Notes: generated from the sequence alone by a model not told the origin. DNA of 64,000 nucleotides from Lichenostomus cassidix (GCA_008360975.2 CM039193.1:12886501-12950500); one strand, 5' to 3'. Positions 25,485-40,263 are shown, numbered from the stretch's first letter. Translations and numbers: made by a program.

Positions 25485-28400
25485 GAGGCAGCTTTGCAGT
25501 CAACTCTGTGATCTTCTCCTGGCCCTCCAGCACTGCAGGTATTTCTGTTCTACTTACAAACTGTGCCCTTTTGGTGGTTTTATTCAGCTCCAGCCACACC
25601 AAAGTCCCTCCCGTTCCTATCAAGTGCTTGTCTCTAAACACACCTGATAGTGCAGAGATTTGCTTGATTTATTCCTAGTTTGCCATCTGGGTAAAGCAGT
25701 TTTTTGTTCAAATTATCGTGGCTGAGGTGCGGGGAGGATGCCTGGCCATTGCTGGCTCCTGCTTAATCCAGCTTGGGTCAGGAGGAGCTCTCTGAAGGAA
25801 ATTGGACTTTGCTCCACGGAACTGCTTAGGAAGACCTTGGCAGTAATGCCAGGTACAGCAGGGACAGGAGCCTGCAGGCTCCAGGGGGATTCTCTAAGAG
25901 GATTTTCTGATGCAGAAAAGCAGACTTGGGCATCTTGATGGAACAATGCAGATTTTGCTGCATCCTAAAACACCTGATAGATTAAAGTGCAAGATTAAAG
26001 CATAGAGCCTTGCAAGAACACAGTGAAAAAAAAGTAGCAGGATTTGTATTCAAACTTCTTTTCTTTTAACCAGAAAACAAAAAAATAAATTCTTTACTAA
26101 ACTTATTTTCTTATCCTATCTTGTATTGTTAAAAATTAGTCTCAGAAACTGCAAGCCCCCTGAGGTACACAATATGCTTGATGCCAGTAAGACTTGTTGA
26201 GAATTCCACTTCTAAATTCAGGTCAGCCTGGGGTCCTGTTACACAATATAACACAGAATAAATAACTGCAGGAGGTTTTTCAATACTGTTGTTGCACTCA
26301 GTGTCATGCTTTCCACATTTGTAAGTAGTCTAGTATTGTTTTGAGCCCTTCATGGAAATATGTTTGGTATTACCAGAAAAATAAAAATTAGACACTACTG
26401 AAGTGGTAAAAAACCCCAAGAAAGGCAAAGGGATCCAACGTCAAGGATTTTGCACCATTTTTTAGATCACATACCTGTGAGACCAACATGATTGAACCAA
26501 ACAAAACCCCAGAGGTCTGAAATAGTATCTTCAGAAGCAGAAGGAATAAGTTATAGGGCCAGTAGTTCTGATAAGTACCTCATAAAAGTCTATCTCCTTT
26601 CACCCTTATCAAAATAAGTTTGTAAAGACTGATTTTGTAAATGATTTCATGATAATTGAAAAGAAAAAGGTCATGCAGTGTTAAAATATTTTATACCTGT
26701 TTCAACAATTTATTCAAAACATTATGTAGCTGTATATCCTAGATTTCCAAGAAACCAGGTCTAGAAGTTTTAAAGGAAAACACACTAGAATTATAGACTT
26801 ATTGTTCTGTTGGATCAGAATTCAACCTGATGTTTGTTTGAAGAATAGCAAAAAAAAAATCTTCTCCAAGACCAAATTATATGCAACAGTTTTTATTGTA
26901 TAAAAAAGCATGGCTTCTTTTACTAAAGAAATAAAAATAGCACATACCATTATGATATTAACTTTACATTTCTATTTTTCTAATGATTTCATGGAGTTAT
27001 TGTTATTTTAAAGAGTATACTGTTGTAATTTACTTAAGTTAAAACATTTAAATAATAAAGAAAAACTCTTATTTTACATTCACTGACCTAATTTCCACAG
27101 TCCTATTCTCCTGCCAAGCTTTTAAAAGTCACCAATCACAGAAAAACAGCTCTAGTGGCTCGATTGTTCCAAAATCAGATATAATACAAATCAATAGAAA
27201 GTAACTCCAAACATGTCAGTAAATAATCAGCAAGTCTGGATATGGTTTTGATAGTAGAGATATTTCTAGAAATACTTTCTGAGCTGCACTAAATTTAAAC
27301 TTAATGCACTGTTACATTTATGGTGTATCTAATGTTCACACTCATTTCACCCATGTCACATACTGACTCTTTATTTGGCACTGGATGTATGGTTTAGAAC
27401 TTTTGCTTTTTGAAAATACATTTTCAGGAAAGATATGAAATACTGTTGCAAATGTAGAAAATGTAAATAATTTCATACATTGATTCCACAATTTCATACA
27501 CAGGTTTCCACAGTTCTTCCCATAAAGAGTAAAAACTTGGGAAAGAATAGAAAGATTATTTAAATTCTCAGTTTTGAGCAGAAAATGTAAACATTCTGCT
27601 TTACTGTCTACTTACTCAGTTGCTATAAGATACAGCATTTAAATATTATGATTTTGGCCATTTTTCTTATGCACTTTTTCCCACCATCTAAGTAGAACAG
27701 GCATCATAGAAAATTATATGCACACACGGAGGAAGAAATAAAACTCAGCCTCCTACTGGGATGTTCCTGATGTTAAGATTTCAGCATAAATATTAAATGA
27801 GTGACATTAACCTGCAGCTTACTAGGCTGACATCTCTAAGGAAATGCTCTTGATTTTTCAAGGGATTTAACAGCAAATCCTTCATTGTTCACATAATTGT
27901 TTTACTGTGCTATCACATATTTTTCAGTAACTACAGCATTTTAGTCAAGGATAGATTGTGCTCTGCATGCAAAGTACACCCATCAGAGGAAATTTAAATG
28001 TTGCTATGGAGAAGAGAGTCATAAAACATAGATGAAAACTACAATTCTAGTTCTCTCTTTAAAAAGAATTCCTATAGATGACAGGAAGGAAAGAAGTTAG
28101 ATTCTGTGAAATATGAAAAAGAGAACACACAGGAGCTGTAAAGGCATTGGGTTGGAATTAAGAAATAGCAAAATAAAAAATTACATAAGAACTTTGTGCT
28201 AAAACAGATCTGCTCTTTGAAGCTTTGACACATGTTCTAAAATACATTAACTGCTTATTAATGTTTATGACTGAAGAATTCTTAAAGCAGTCTAGCAATC
28301 TTGTTTTTAAAATGAAAATCAGCACAAAAAAGATTTAAATATTCTCAGTTTTAAAACATTTATTTAAGTCTTATCTGTCTGCATCTGGTCTCTGAACTTT

Positions 28401-31400
28401 GTGTGGAAGTTAACAGAAAAGAAATCCGTACTCATATATTCTGTGAGTCTATGCCTGTGCTTTTTTATTTGTATAAACTGTTCTCTCTTTCTAATGAATA
28501 CAAAATATTTACAGAAAAGATTATATTTAAATTACCTAAGTGATTACTTTAAATGCAAAGTTTGGCTAGAAACTTTATTCATAAATATTTTTTTAAGAAT
28601 TATGCTAATTGTACAAATAAGCCACATGACTACAAATCAAAGTAGCAGAACCAATTAATGAATCAGAAACTCCATGAGCATTCCACATGCCATGATCAAC
28701 ATTTGGGCCTCATGCTTGTGTGTTTAAAAAGAGTGAGCCCTATTTTCATTATTACACCAATAAATAAATACTTCTAAGTGTAAAATATATGTCCAGAGTT
28801 AGTTCTCCTTATATGTGCAAACATACGTATAAAATTTACTATATTTATATTTCCCTATAGAAATTATTGATACAATTATTCTCTTATCTACTATACAGTG
28901 GATAATTCCTTCCTGATAAAAAAGCCTGGCAAACATTCATGCATGGAACTGGAATATTTTTCTACGTATAAACAACTCCAAACAAACCTAATGGTTTTAA
29001 GATACACATCATGTAATACTAAGTGACACAATTTATGTTAATATTTGTATATCTAGTCTTTTGTCTCTTATAAAAAAGGGAAGGCAGAAAAAGAAGGAAG
29101 GAAAACCAGAATCATCCTCAGAAGACACACACACATTTATACATTTGTTCCCCTAATCTCAAATAAATGCCCTTCCACATTTGGGAAAAGGGCAGGTCCT
29201 CTGATGGTCCTTCTAGAAAGAAAAAAAAAAAGTTATTTCTTGGTCATAAATCCTCTTAGGAGCCAGACACACATTCTCTTTCTCCCCCAGTAAAATCGAC
29301 TCTGCCCTCAAAGGCAGCCCAAACAAGAGCCTCACACAAAACCTGTCAGAGTCAATGAGGATGCTGCAGTGAGTTTAGTGGGGTTTTGATCTTGCACTAC
29401 ATTAAATCTTACTTGCTCTACATATCAATGTAAGACCAACATCTGAAGATAACTGCTTTCTGAAGAGAGATGAAAGTGTATTTGATCTAATGAATGTGTA
29501 AAGCAAGACAGAATATCTTCTAAAAATCAGATTTCCTAATTGTGCTTGTGATTTTAAACATGTTGCTCTGATTGTACTAAATGAGATTATACTTCTGAAA
29601 GAGATGTGTTGTCCTGTAGTCTGTTTTGCAGTCATACAACACAGTCTAAAAAGAGAATGGCTGTAAGAACATGGGGAGTTGAATTATCCCAAACTATGTT
29701 TTTTTCACAGAGAGCCATCTCTTCTCTTGAGTGTGCCCCAAGCCCTGCTCAGCCAGAAGCAGTAGGTGTATCAAGGCTCACCTTCCATTCCACTGCTCTG
29801 TCCCTCACAATCCATGCATTTTAGGGCTCCAACCTAAAAACCTGAGATCATTTCTCCCTTATTATAGTGGGTGTTCATAGTCTCACACAACTGAAGGTTT
29901 CTACTATAACAAAAATATTTTTTATGACTTAACTTTGAAATTTGAATTAAGCACAATTCATGTCAGACATTCAGTTTAACCTTGTGGATCTTACATGTAA
30001 TAAAAGAATCTTTTGCTGACATTCACGTGGAAATAGCAGCATTTCAAGTTCACAGCATTTTGGATTATGACCACAAAACATGCAGTGCAGAAACAGACAG
30101 GAAGTTGCTTTATGTCAAGCAGTTTCCTGAAGAAGCAAACATTGTCTGATTTGCAGGGGATACTATTTACAGGTGTGAAGACAAAACAGACCCATTATAA
30201 AGTTTACACATCATTTTGTGCCAAGGATTTAGGGCTAATGATAAAAATATTTGTATTCTGTAAAAAAACTGTCCTGACATCAGTGGACTGACAGAACTTA
30301 TTTACAATATTTAATTCAATATGATTTTGCTGTCCATTATCTTTGTTTAAGCTTCTTATTGTGGCAGTTCATTTTTTTTTTGACTTTATGATGAAATCAA
30401 TAAACTTGTAATTGAAAAATGAAAGCTTTAGCTAATGCCAAGATAAAACAAGGCACCTTCAAAACTACTGTGAATAGTTTAGCACATAACATGTGGGGAA
30501 AAATAGAAAAATAATTGATTCAAATATCTGAAATTCAGCATACAAGAACAAGACCGGAAAAATCAGGCATAAGGAAAAAAAAGATGACTGTGAATCTCAT
30601 CCCTAAGACTGTGTATACAATTAAATTATCTATCTGCTTTTGATAACTTGAGAATTAAATTTATCTTGTAAAACCATGAATATGTGCTGCAAAAGATTCT
30701 AGGATCTGGGAATATCAAACCATAGGAAAATGGAGCTGGGTTTGGAGCAGTGGAGGTTGTAATTAATGGGACTCTTTCTCTTATTTCCTTCAAAACAAGT
30801 CCTTACAAAAATATTTTGAAATTAATGAGTTGATTCTAGAAGTTTGTTGCAAAGACTGGAACCAGTGCAGGGCTCCAAATGCTGGAACCAATTAGCTTTT
30901 AGAATTAAAATAGTGGATGTTTTTAGAGAGAACAGTCTGCTTAGTTGCCTAACAAATACATTCAGAATTTTTTTTTATTGGTTTTTTTTTCTCCCCCATT
31001 AATCGCCCCTGAATGAGCAGAACTTTTGTACAGATTTGGTATTTAGCTAGCACAAAACACCTTGAAGGCAATGTCAGTAAGCAATGGTCCAGAACTGCTC
31101 TGTGAGGAGCAGGAGGCTGGAGGGCACAAGAAGATAGACACCATACGCTCAGAAGATCATTTGAGCTGATAAACAACAGGAGATGGTTTCAAAGGAAGAA
31201 AGGCTGCACAAAAGTGTTAGGATCATTTCATTTGCTGAGAAGAAGAAATCCGCAGATCAAGGGCAGCAGAAACCAGCAGGAAAGCCAGTTTATGTACAAT
31301 AATTAAATGAAAATCTTCAAACCTTTCAAAAAGCGTCATTTTCTTTCAAAGACAATCACCTTTTTTCTTGTTTATCAATTTGCCTCTGAAAGGGCAAAAC

Positions 31401-33194
31401 TGATGAGTCCATCTCAAGGCATATCTGAAAAAGTTCAGATGAAGCAGAAAGAAAAAGAAGGAACAAATTATGTGCAAAAATAGTGCATAAAAATGCTACA
31501 CAAAGCCCAGGCTTTGAGCTCAGGTAGATGTTTGAAAGTGCTTTGTCAGGGTGGGAGGGATACTCCCTGAAACCAGAACAAATCTGCATAAAAATTTCGT
31601 CCAAGCTTTGTATAAAAATTTGAGAACCAAATGCCCAGTGTGTGTTTTGGAAATAAATTAACATTATGCTACAATATTACACTCCAGTAGCCAGGTGATC
31701 ACCATGTGGTTTCCAAATTAGGAACATGTGGTTTCAGGTTCACACTCCTAAGCAAAGCAAGTGATTTTATTAGCTAACAGAGATGTACAAGATCAGAAGG
31801 CAGGTTTAATGATTTCCCTAGAACTAGCAAATGCAAATATTTAGGCTGAATGTATTTTTGCTCCTCCCCAAAAAACTGACATCAGTGCAGGTGAAATGGC
31901 TGTTATGAATTCCAAAGAAAATACTTGGAAGAGTTCTAAACTTTCTCCTGCTGGTACTGATGTTGCTGGAGATCATGCATTCACCAACTGGTTAGATCAT
32001 CTTTCAATTAATCTCTAGGGGAAATGCCTGCTTGGGAAGATCTGATCTGACAAAAATACAATGGTGTGCTTTTGTCAAGCTGCAAGAACATCAGTAAGAA
32101 ACATCCAGTTATTCCTTGTAGGAGAGAGCATATTCCTGAATGCTTTCTCTGCAAATTACTAACTTCAAAGAAAATATTAGTAATAATGACTGTGATAAAT
32201 ATGAACTTTAACATTCATACTTATTGTGTACATGACTGAGTTGTATGTGAAAACTCCTGATTATACAAAAAGAAGAGCTATAAATAACTAAAGCCTTCCA
32301 TATCTGCAGAACAATAGACAAAAGAGAAGATTATTTCCTTTTATTCTTTGTTCTTCTCCTTTTTTTGCACTGAATTCTGCCACTGCAGCAAAGCTCAAAT
32401 AGCACCAATAATTTAATAAGACTTTCTTATTATTGCAGGTTTTTACTCCAGCAGTGCAGATAAATTACATTTCATCTTCACTGCCCTCTTTCTTCCAGAA
32501 AGTCAAGGAATGATAAATATGAGATCAAAGAATAGGATTTAGTACATTATACTAAATTCATTGCTTTCCTACATTATCATTTACCCTAAAATAAAAAAAA
32601 AAATCTGTTATGTGAAAACTAAAGACAAATACTGAAAAAAGGTAATATATTTGACCAAACACCTATAATTTGCTGATAATGAACTCAGTTTCACTCAGAG
32701 TAGAGGCACTAAGATAAAAGATGGACAGTTATCAGTTGTAAATGTCTTTAAGTAGTTATTTTCACTCAGAATAGACATGTCCTCCCAAATGCTGGATTCA
32801 CCATAGCATGTAGGGATGTAGAAACAAATTTTTCTCTAGTTAGTGACTTGTCACCTTTTGATCTTATTTCTATGTCCCAACAAAACCAGAAAATTCCCCA
32901 TGAAACAAGGTGGAAATGCAAAGCGTTTTCTGTCCTCTGAGTCAAAGGCACTGCAAGTCATTGGCAGATCCCAGCTGGAAATGGTGCCAAGCTGCTCTAT
33001 CTCTACTGTGCAGGTGTCTGCAAATGAGACCAATACCATTTTGGCATGAATATGCCTGTTAATCAAATTCAACAGCAGAGCAATTCTTTGTAATTTGTAC
33101 ATAGTAACTGGTGGGAGAACATCCAGCAGGTGAAACCTACTGACATTTGTAATTCTGTGGATTCTTTTTCAAATACATCCGAACAGTTTTCATA

Positions 33195-33812
33195 TCAGAA
33201 ACCAATCTCAATCATTTCTCAGCAGTCCTGGCCAACCAGGGAGGAGCAAGCTGACTGCAGGTTACAAAACCTGCCACCTGTCTGCCACAAGGGTGGGAGG
33301 GAGGATGTAGGAAGCACAGACACCTCGGTGCTGGGGGAGGTTGTGGCTCAGTTCATCTTTAGTGCCATCACCCCATGTGTGCAGGACAAGCAGGGCAGCA
33401 CACATGGGGTGAGGACAGGCAGGTCCTGCTTGACTAAGCTGACCTCTTTTTAAGACAAGGTGACCTGCTTTGTGAATGAGGGGAGCCTCTGACACTGCTT
33501 CCCACAGCCTCCTCCTGGAGAAGTGGCTGCTCATGGCTTGGACAGGTGCACTGTTTGCTGGAGCACAGAGCTGGGGAAGGGGCTGGAGCACAAGTCTGAT
33601 GAGACAGAGCTGGGGGTGTTTAGCCTGGAGAAAAGGAGGCTCAGAGGAACCTTGTCATTCTAAAACACCTGAAAGGAGATTGTAGCCAGGTGGGGTCAGT
33701 TTCTCCTCCCAAGTAAAAAGCAACAGGAAAAGAGGAAACAGCCTCAAGTTGTACCAGGGGAGGTTTAGATTGGATATTAAGGAAAAATCCTCCCTAATAG
33801 AATTTCATGAAA
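33195..33812 (+). mobile_element. CR1 LINE, internally deleted, RT to 3' UTR
   Basis: A plus-strand CR1 copy, antisense to CACNA2D3. The first part still reads as reverse transcriptase: ISIISQQSWPTREEQADCRL from about 33205, then LGEVVAQFIFSAIT and GRSCLTKL. After a small deletion and frameshift it continues at 33483 with DTASHSLLLEKW. The sequence then jumps from the LDG block straight to the conserved 3' part (GGCTGGAGCACAAGTCTGAT, GTTTAGCCTGGAGAAAAGGA, CCAGGGGAGGTTTAGATTGG). The catalytic FADD-type block is therefore missing. The 3' terminal microsatellite is also absent. This is typical of an avian CR1 of moderate age, and it accounts for the chance-looking open frames on both strands here. 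Confidence 0.9.
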
Positions 33813-35898
33813 TTAAGTTTAACCAAACACAAGCAAAAACTTCATGATTCTTGAGACCTAGACACTTATGTGGGAAATCTGTATAAGTGGACACTACTGT
33901 TTGAAAGAGCAATAATCACTTATTGCATTGACCTACCGTATCTTACTGTGTCCTTTCACTCTCTGCCCTTTCTAAGCAACTGGTGATTCTTACCTATTAC
34001 TTTAAGTATAAATTATATGAGGAAGGAATTGCTATTTAATCCTGTAATCATCCATCATCTACTATTTATTAAAATTGGCAGGTCGTGATAATACCAGCAA
34101 TGGTCAGTGGCAAAATTGGAGTTGAAGTCAGTGATATCAAGGAGAAAATCCACATTAAAATGATCAGTACAAACTAAAAAAAAGAGTGACCTTAGAAAAA
34201 CAGTAAAAGTGTGGATAGTCTCAGCATTCTGCAGGACAGGAAGTGGAAAGAGAAGATAATTACATTGTACAAGAACAATGAAACTGGGAAACTGGGTTAT
34301 TTTTTGAAAAAAATAATGATCAAAGGTGACAATTTCTTCAACAATGATTTAGTTTCAGAACATGTCTAAATGAAGATGTAGAATATTGTTAGACAGGTGT
34401 CAAAGCACTTGAACATGGTAAAACTTCATTGTTCTCATTGGAAATATTATTTAAAATAAAACACTAAATAGTAAAATATTCCTTTGTCTATCAAATACTG
34501 AGAATATTTCAAAAAGACATGAGATTTTACTTTATTTAAAGCAATATTTCTGGAGGAACTAATCTAATTCAATATGAGATATTTAATCTCTCTTTCATCC
34601 AGTGATAAAAGATGAACAGAGACCAAGGTCAAACTGTAGTCACCCTATCATATAAAATAATAAAATACTAGAAAAGAGAATCTTTTGGCAATATATAGCT
34701 AAAACTCCAGATGTAACACTCCTCTGATTTCCCTTCGATGGTTTAACCTAATGCTTGTCTTATTTGCACCACAGTGGGAGCAGAGCTGCTTAAGACCAGC
34801 TTTGCTGTGGCATTACAGCTGCTTGCTGATGTCGCAGGAAGAAGATAAAAATAAGTTCCAGATAAAAGCTTCCAAGTGCAAAGAACTGTAAAATGCATTT
34901 AAAGACATCAACTGCATATCTCAAAGTTTGAAGAAGAACAATTTGCATCCTGCATTTCTCATGTAAATGTACACTGTGAAAAATAATTATCATAGTAATC
35001 CGATTCAATGGAAATAAAGTAGTGTAATATTTATAGTCTGTGCCAGAGTTATAATGAGTGTGGGGCGAGAAGTGAAGTGTCTCAGCATGTTCCACATGTT
35101 TTTAACACTGTTTCTAAAGGCTCTGGAGGCTATTAAATTTAATGAACCCATCTGCTATGAAATAGAGGTCCAAACATAATCAGTTTTCTCAGTGCCATAT
35201 AATGCAGATGGCATTCCATGTTCCACATCCCCAGCAGGAAATTTTATGTTCCTCTTTAAGTGCAGGACTTTTGTTTTTCGTTTTGATGTTTTAAACATCT
35301 TTTTGATGTATCACATATAGCATTTTATAGTGTAAACACCATATAGAGCAATGCACATGAAAAGTGTTAATTCATTAAACTAAGTATTGCTATTTCCTTA
35401 CACAGTTTTTCTAGTGACTTAGACAACTAGCAATTAGCTCTCTGTAGTAATATTATTTGTTTAATGCAATCACTGAAAATTGCCCAAATACTGGAAGTTC
35501 CAGCATTAGCAGTGGAGTAACACAAACATGTAATTAATCAAATGAAGCAGTTTCCTTCAAAAGCTGCAAAATGCACATTCTTGCCTACATACACATGCAT
35601 AGGTGTTCCCTGTGAGGAAGCCTTATTTGCACATACTGTGACTGCACGGAACAATGCACTAATCATTCTTATTTTAAGTATCCAAATCCCCACTAGGTCC
35701 TTATGGACTTTATTTTCCTGTGCATGCCCCAATTCTGATTTCAGGGGTCCCAATTTGTGTGTTTTATTGGGACACTCTACACCCAGACTCCTGTCTTGGT
35801 GTGTGAACATGGGCTCTGAGCACAAATATCAATGGCACAAGGTTCCCTGCACTGATGAGCACCCTGCTGCTGAGCAGGAATAAATCAGATGTGCCTTT

Positions 35899-35963
35899 TC
35901 TAACATAAAACATCTACATTTAAACATCTAACATAAAATTCTAACATTTCTAACATAAACATC
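35899..35963. repeat. Clustered TCTAACAT/ATAAA short repeats
   Basis: The word TCTAACAT occurs four times within about 60 bp, mostly extended to TCTAACATAAA, interleaved with CATCTACATTTAAACATC. It looks like degenerate local duplication rather than a regular array. Confidence 0.8.
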
Positions 35964-37850
35964 GTTTTGAGCTGCATCTGAAAGACAATGAGAGCGCATG
36001 AATTCTATTCAATTTAGAGGTTCATTCATTTCCTATCTCCAGCACTCATTATGTTTTGACAGTTGACACAGATCTTACTGAATTTGAAACAGCTCATGTG
36101 TTTAATGATAATTCATTTATTCTAGATCCAGCAGTAAAACAAACAGAACTGTTTGGGAGAAAATGAGAGTACTTAATTACGGCAACGGAAAATTTTGGGC
36201 CACAGAACTCAGAAAAGCCTTGGCTCAAATGCTTTCTCTTTTATTAGCCTGTCAGTGAAGATTTCCACAGCCAGGGCACTAATCATCAGCAGGAAGGGAT
36301 GCTACGCCTCCCTATAAATATGTGCCTAACCTGTTCTTGCTGTGAGCACTGAGCAGCAGTCAGTGTCTCCAGCACTGTCCCAGATCTACAAGGTGACACT
36401 GCAGACACATCAGACTGAAACTGCTGCCACTCCCAGCTGCCTTTGTGCTCCCAGGGAAGCTTCAAGATGAAATGGACAGAACTGCTGTGCTCTTCCAGGA
36501 AAATTAATCCAGACTGGAGTGCTGATAAGAAGGCATTCCCTGGGCTACTTTCTGCTTTTCTCCCATATCAGAGCTTTCAAAAGACCACTGAGAACTGTAG
36601 GAGACAAAGCAGAGCTTGGAGAACCTTGTTTTATGAACAAGCTTTCCTGATGGAAGACCTGATATCCAAGCATGGGATTTCTCTTCCCTAAACCAATTCA
36701 CACAAATGTCAAAGCAAAAAAAGGAAATTCCCATGGAAACCTCAGAGGCAGTTGAAGGTGATGACATTCTCTGATAAAGAGTTGTAAATTCTTAGAGATT
36801 AAGAGATGCTGGACACAAAGGGAAGGTTAGAGCATGTAACCAAATCCAAAGTGGGACTGGGAAAGAAGCAGCACAGATTTCTAATTCTTAGGGAATAAAA
36901 AAAAAAAGTTTAAAATTTACTGTGTGTAAATTTTCTTATCTCAGCTGCTGATTAATGACACTTCCTGACACTCAGTTCTGCAGTGATTACCAATATTTGC
37001 TTTCTTCAGATGTATGTGAACATTCTGAACACATTGATGCATTTTCATGCCTATGCATGCTACAATCTAGAAGTTACTTTTATGAAATAGAGGCCCAGGG
37101 AACCTTTTGCTGTGATAGAAATGCTAAATATACCCACTTATTATAATAGCACAATTAACTTGTGCCACCAAAATTATTTGAAGATATCTCTGGGAATATA
37201 AGCTGGTGGAAATGAGATACTATTTTATTTTTGTTACTTCATGAAAGCTCTTCTGTGCATTGAACACAAGGAGAACTGTGTGCATGGAAGAAGCACTAAA
37301 CAGCATTTTAATACCTCACCAGAAAGTTCTGGATAGAAAAATATGCCAGCATATCAGCTTTTAGTCTGGAGGACTTTCTGTTACAACCCTGTACATTATA
37401 TATGAATATATAAAATATATATTGTCTTTGTGGAACTGGTTCATAGTTCTCCTTTGTCAGAAGAACTGTATCCCAGAATTTAAATTTTCATACACAAAAC
37501 ATTTGGATTCTGATGTGACAGCTATTTGGGAGGCATGAGCTTCCTATAATTTCTGTTGCATTTCTGCAAAGAACCTGGATTAGAGTAAAAGGTATGCCTA
37601 CATAGTACTTAATTTCTTTTTTATAGATGAAGATGAATAAATTGATTTTTTTATCGTATGTGTAATAATGAAATTGTACTACCCATTTTAAGTATTTCAG
37701 AAAGAGTTATTAAAGGCTTTACTTCAGTGAAACTATCTGCCCCTTAAGAAGAAATAAGGTTCTTGGACAGATTGCCTCCCTAGGACAGCATCAGTCTCTT
37801 GATCAGGAAATAACTTCCAAAAAAATACCTCCTTCAAAAAAGGAAAATGA

Positions 37851-37870
37851 GGGGGTGGGGGTGGGGGGGG
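37851..37870 (+). repeat. G-tract with G-quadruplex potential
   Basis: Runs of five, five and eight G are separated by single T residues. An eight-G run can supply two tracts, so an intramolecular G4 is possible. On the transcribed pre-mRNA this is C-rich (i-motif side). It directly precedes TAA and TA repeats. Confidence 0.9.
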
Positions 37871-37876
37871 AAGAAA

Positions 37877-37915
37877 GTAATAATAATAAAAAAATATATA
37901 TATATATACATAAAT
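37877..37915. repeat. (TAA)n and (TA)n microsatellite
   Basis: TAATAATAATAA, then an A run, then about seven TA units, then ATACATAAATAC. It adjoins the G-tract at 37851-37870. Confidence 0.95.
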
Positions 37916-40263
37916 ACAACAACAACTGTAGAATTAAACTAGAATGGAACTAAACTCCATAATGGAATGTAAGTCTATGACCATGTGGGGATAATGCAAA
38001 TGAAGAATCAACATATGGTACTCTAACACTACAGAAAATTACAAAGAGCAAAAGCACTCACCATTCATATTATGACGAATCATGGCCTGTAATGACTCAG
38101 AACACTGCTGTTTTAAATGAACTCTTAAATTCTGGCATACCAGACAGTCATCTCAAAATATTCAGTGAAACAATAATTTGCTCTTTTTAAGCAAAGAGCT
38201 CCTCTGATTGGAAACTGAACAGAGCCAACGTGGTAATGTTTGCCTGAATCTGCTCACAGCTTGAGACCAACAGCCTGGAGGAGATGAACTCAACAGTACA
38301 TTAGATCCAGAGAATATATTCAGGTAAGTTATGAGGAACAAATTTTACCAGGAAGAGTCACAAAGGTCCTAGTAGGTCAAATTGTACACCCCAATAAACA
38401 AATTCCCCATCACAAGCTTCTAAACAGTGGGAACTCAGGGGCCAGACCTGTCTTTTTAAATTTCCTCCAGGAAAAAGATGTAGTGTTTCATCACATTCCA
38501 AATGGGACCACAAGAGTGAGTTAAAGGCTTCTGTGGTCTACAGATGATTATCCACAATACCAAGAGATGACCTCCATGCAATGCTGCACTTGAATATTCT
38601 GATGCCCAGGCCAAATTCCTTTTCCTTCCAAAACATTCACTGTTATTGACTGGCTGTAGATGCATACATGCTACAAAGAAATCATTGACTATTTTAAAAA
38701 TGTCCCCTCCCTAAAATATTCTATGATCATTTTAGAAATCCTTTCTGCTCACATTTGAAAGTTATCACTTAGAAATCCCTTTTTTTTAAAAACACCCTTG
38801 AGGTTATTTTATTTTCCGAACCATGACACATTTGTGGGTCTCAGCAATGTTGAAGGAGTGATATCAGATACAAATGGGAGCTATTTTTTAGCAGAAAAGT
38901 TATATTGAGGCTGTTCTGTTGGGGTGATGTCCAGACCTTACTGTCTAGGGCCCACATATCCCATCTGCAGCCTTGGGGGAATGCCTAAACCAAGTACAAT
39001 CAGTCCAGTTCCCCACAGACCTAAATTCAAATGATTTCAGAAATCTGTTGTTTCTCTGAGAGCCAGTGACAGTTCTTAAGATTCTCTCACTCCTATGTCA
39101 AAAGTCCTGGTTTTAAAAGAAACCAGGAGGTTTTACGCACTGATAATAACCTTCCCAATACGAAATCCTGAGTTTAAAGGAAATGAACACAAAGATCTTT
39201 CTAATGAAGTGTAATTAAAAATGACCATAGGAGCTGACCAGTTACCTCTTCAGAAAGACAGGAAACACTGAGGAGAGAAGAAAAAGTCTAGGGACAGGAA
39301 AAAGGGAAGAAAGGAGTCACCAGAGAGACCTTGTCTCAGTGGCTTTACCTCAACTCTCAATCCTGACAGTGCCAAAGGACACTCAGCCCTGGCACACACA
39401 CAGGTTGTTCCATGGCATGCTTTCTGCTTTTGATATTTTGCCAGAGATTTCCACTGCTATGAAGGTCATGTTTTTTCTAATCGTTTGTGAAGCTCCTCAG
39501 AAGTGCCAAAGCCATGCTGAAGAGACAGCTGTATGAACATTTTGCAGACATCCTCTAACAGGAAAGGTGAACAGACATAGGAATTAGATGCCTTGTTTTA
39601 GTAGCAAAATTCCACTGGGAGTATTCCTAAATGGTATCAAACACTTAAACAAACTAACTTCTGGCTTTCACAGATGACTTTGTCCTGCACAAATACTGGA
39701 TGAGACCAGCCTGTGGTAGCAGGGGAAATGTTTTGTGTCCTAAGATTATTACCATCCAGCTTCCTTCTGTCTGAACCCAGTATGTTCCAGCCTAATGCTG
39801 CTTGCTTAGAAACAGCCCAGCTTGCCAATTAGCTCTGCTGTTTGGTGAGAAGGGAACAGGGAAGTGTGTTCCATGCTGCTAGGGCACAGTGACACTGAGT
39901 GCAACCATGTAAATACAGCCCTGTGAGTCTAACCTCGGCTGCTCGCACACCGCCGGCTGATAAGGACATCTCATCTCTCTGGAAATGCACTAATACTTCT
40001 AACCAGGAAAGATCTAAGCAGCAGCCACAGAGGAGCAGGGACACAAACTGTCTGTGAAAATCAACAGGTGATGGGATGGAGAGGATTATTTTACCAGCAC
40101 ATCCAATGTCAAAGCACTAGAGATGGCCAGGGAATCTGTCTCTGAAAATAGCACTCAGGCAGCTTTAGCTGAAGCAAACCTGGTTTTGGTAAAAGGTTCC
40201 CTTCATTCTTATTTTCAAGTTTTGTATGTGACTACTGTATTTTATTCTGTTCCTTTGCCTATT

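Noticed and set aside
36443..36691. Nested gene on the opposite strand, such as LRTM1, which lies inside a CACNA2D3 intron in mammals
   Set aside because: No leucine-rich-repeat pattern is encoded here or elsewhere in the window. From memory LRTM1 sits in a more 3' intron.
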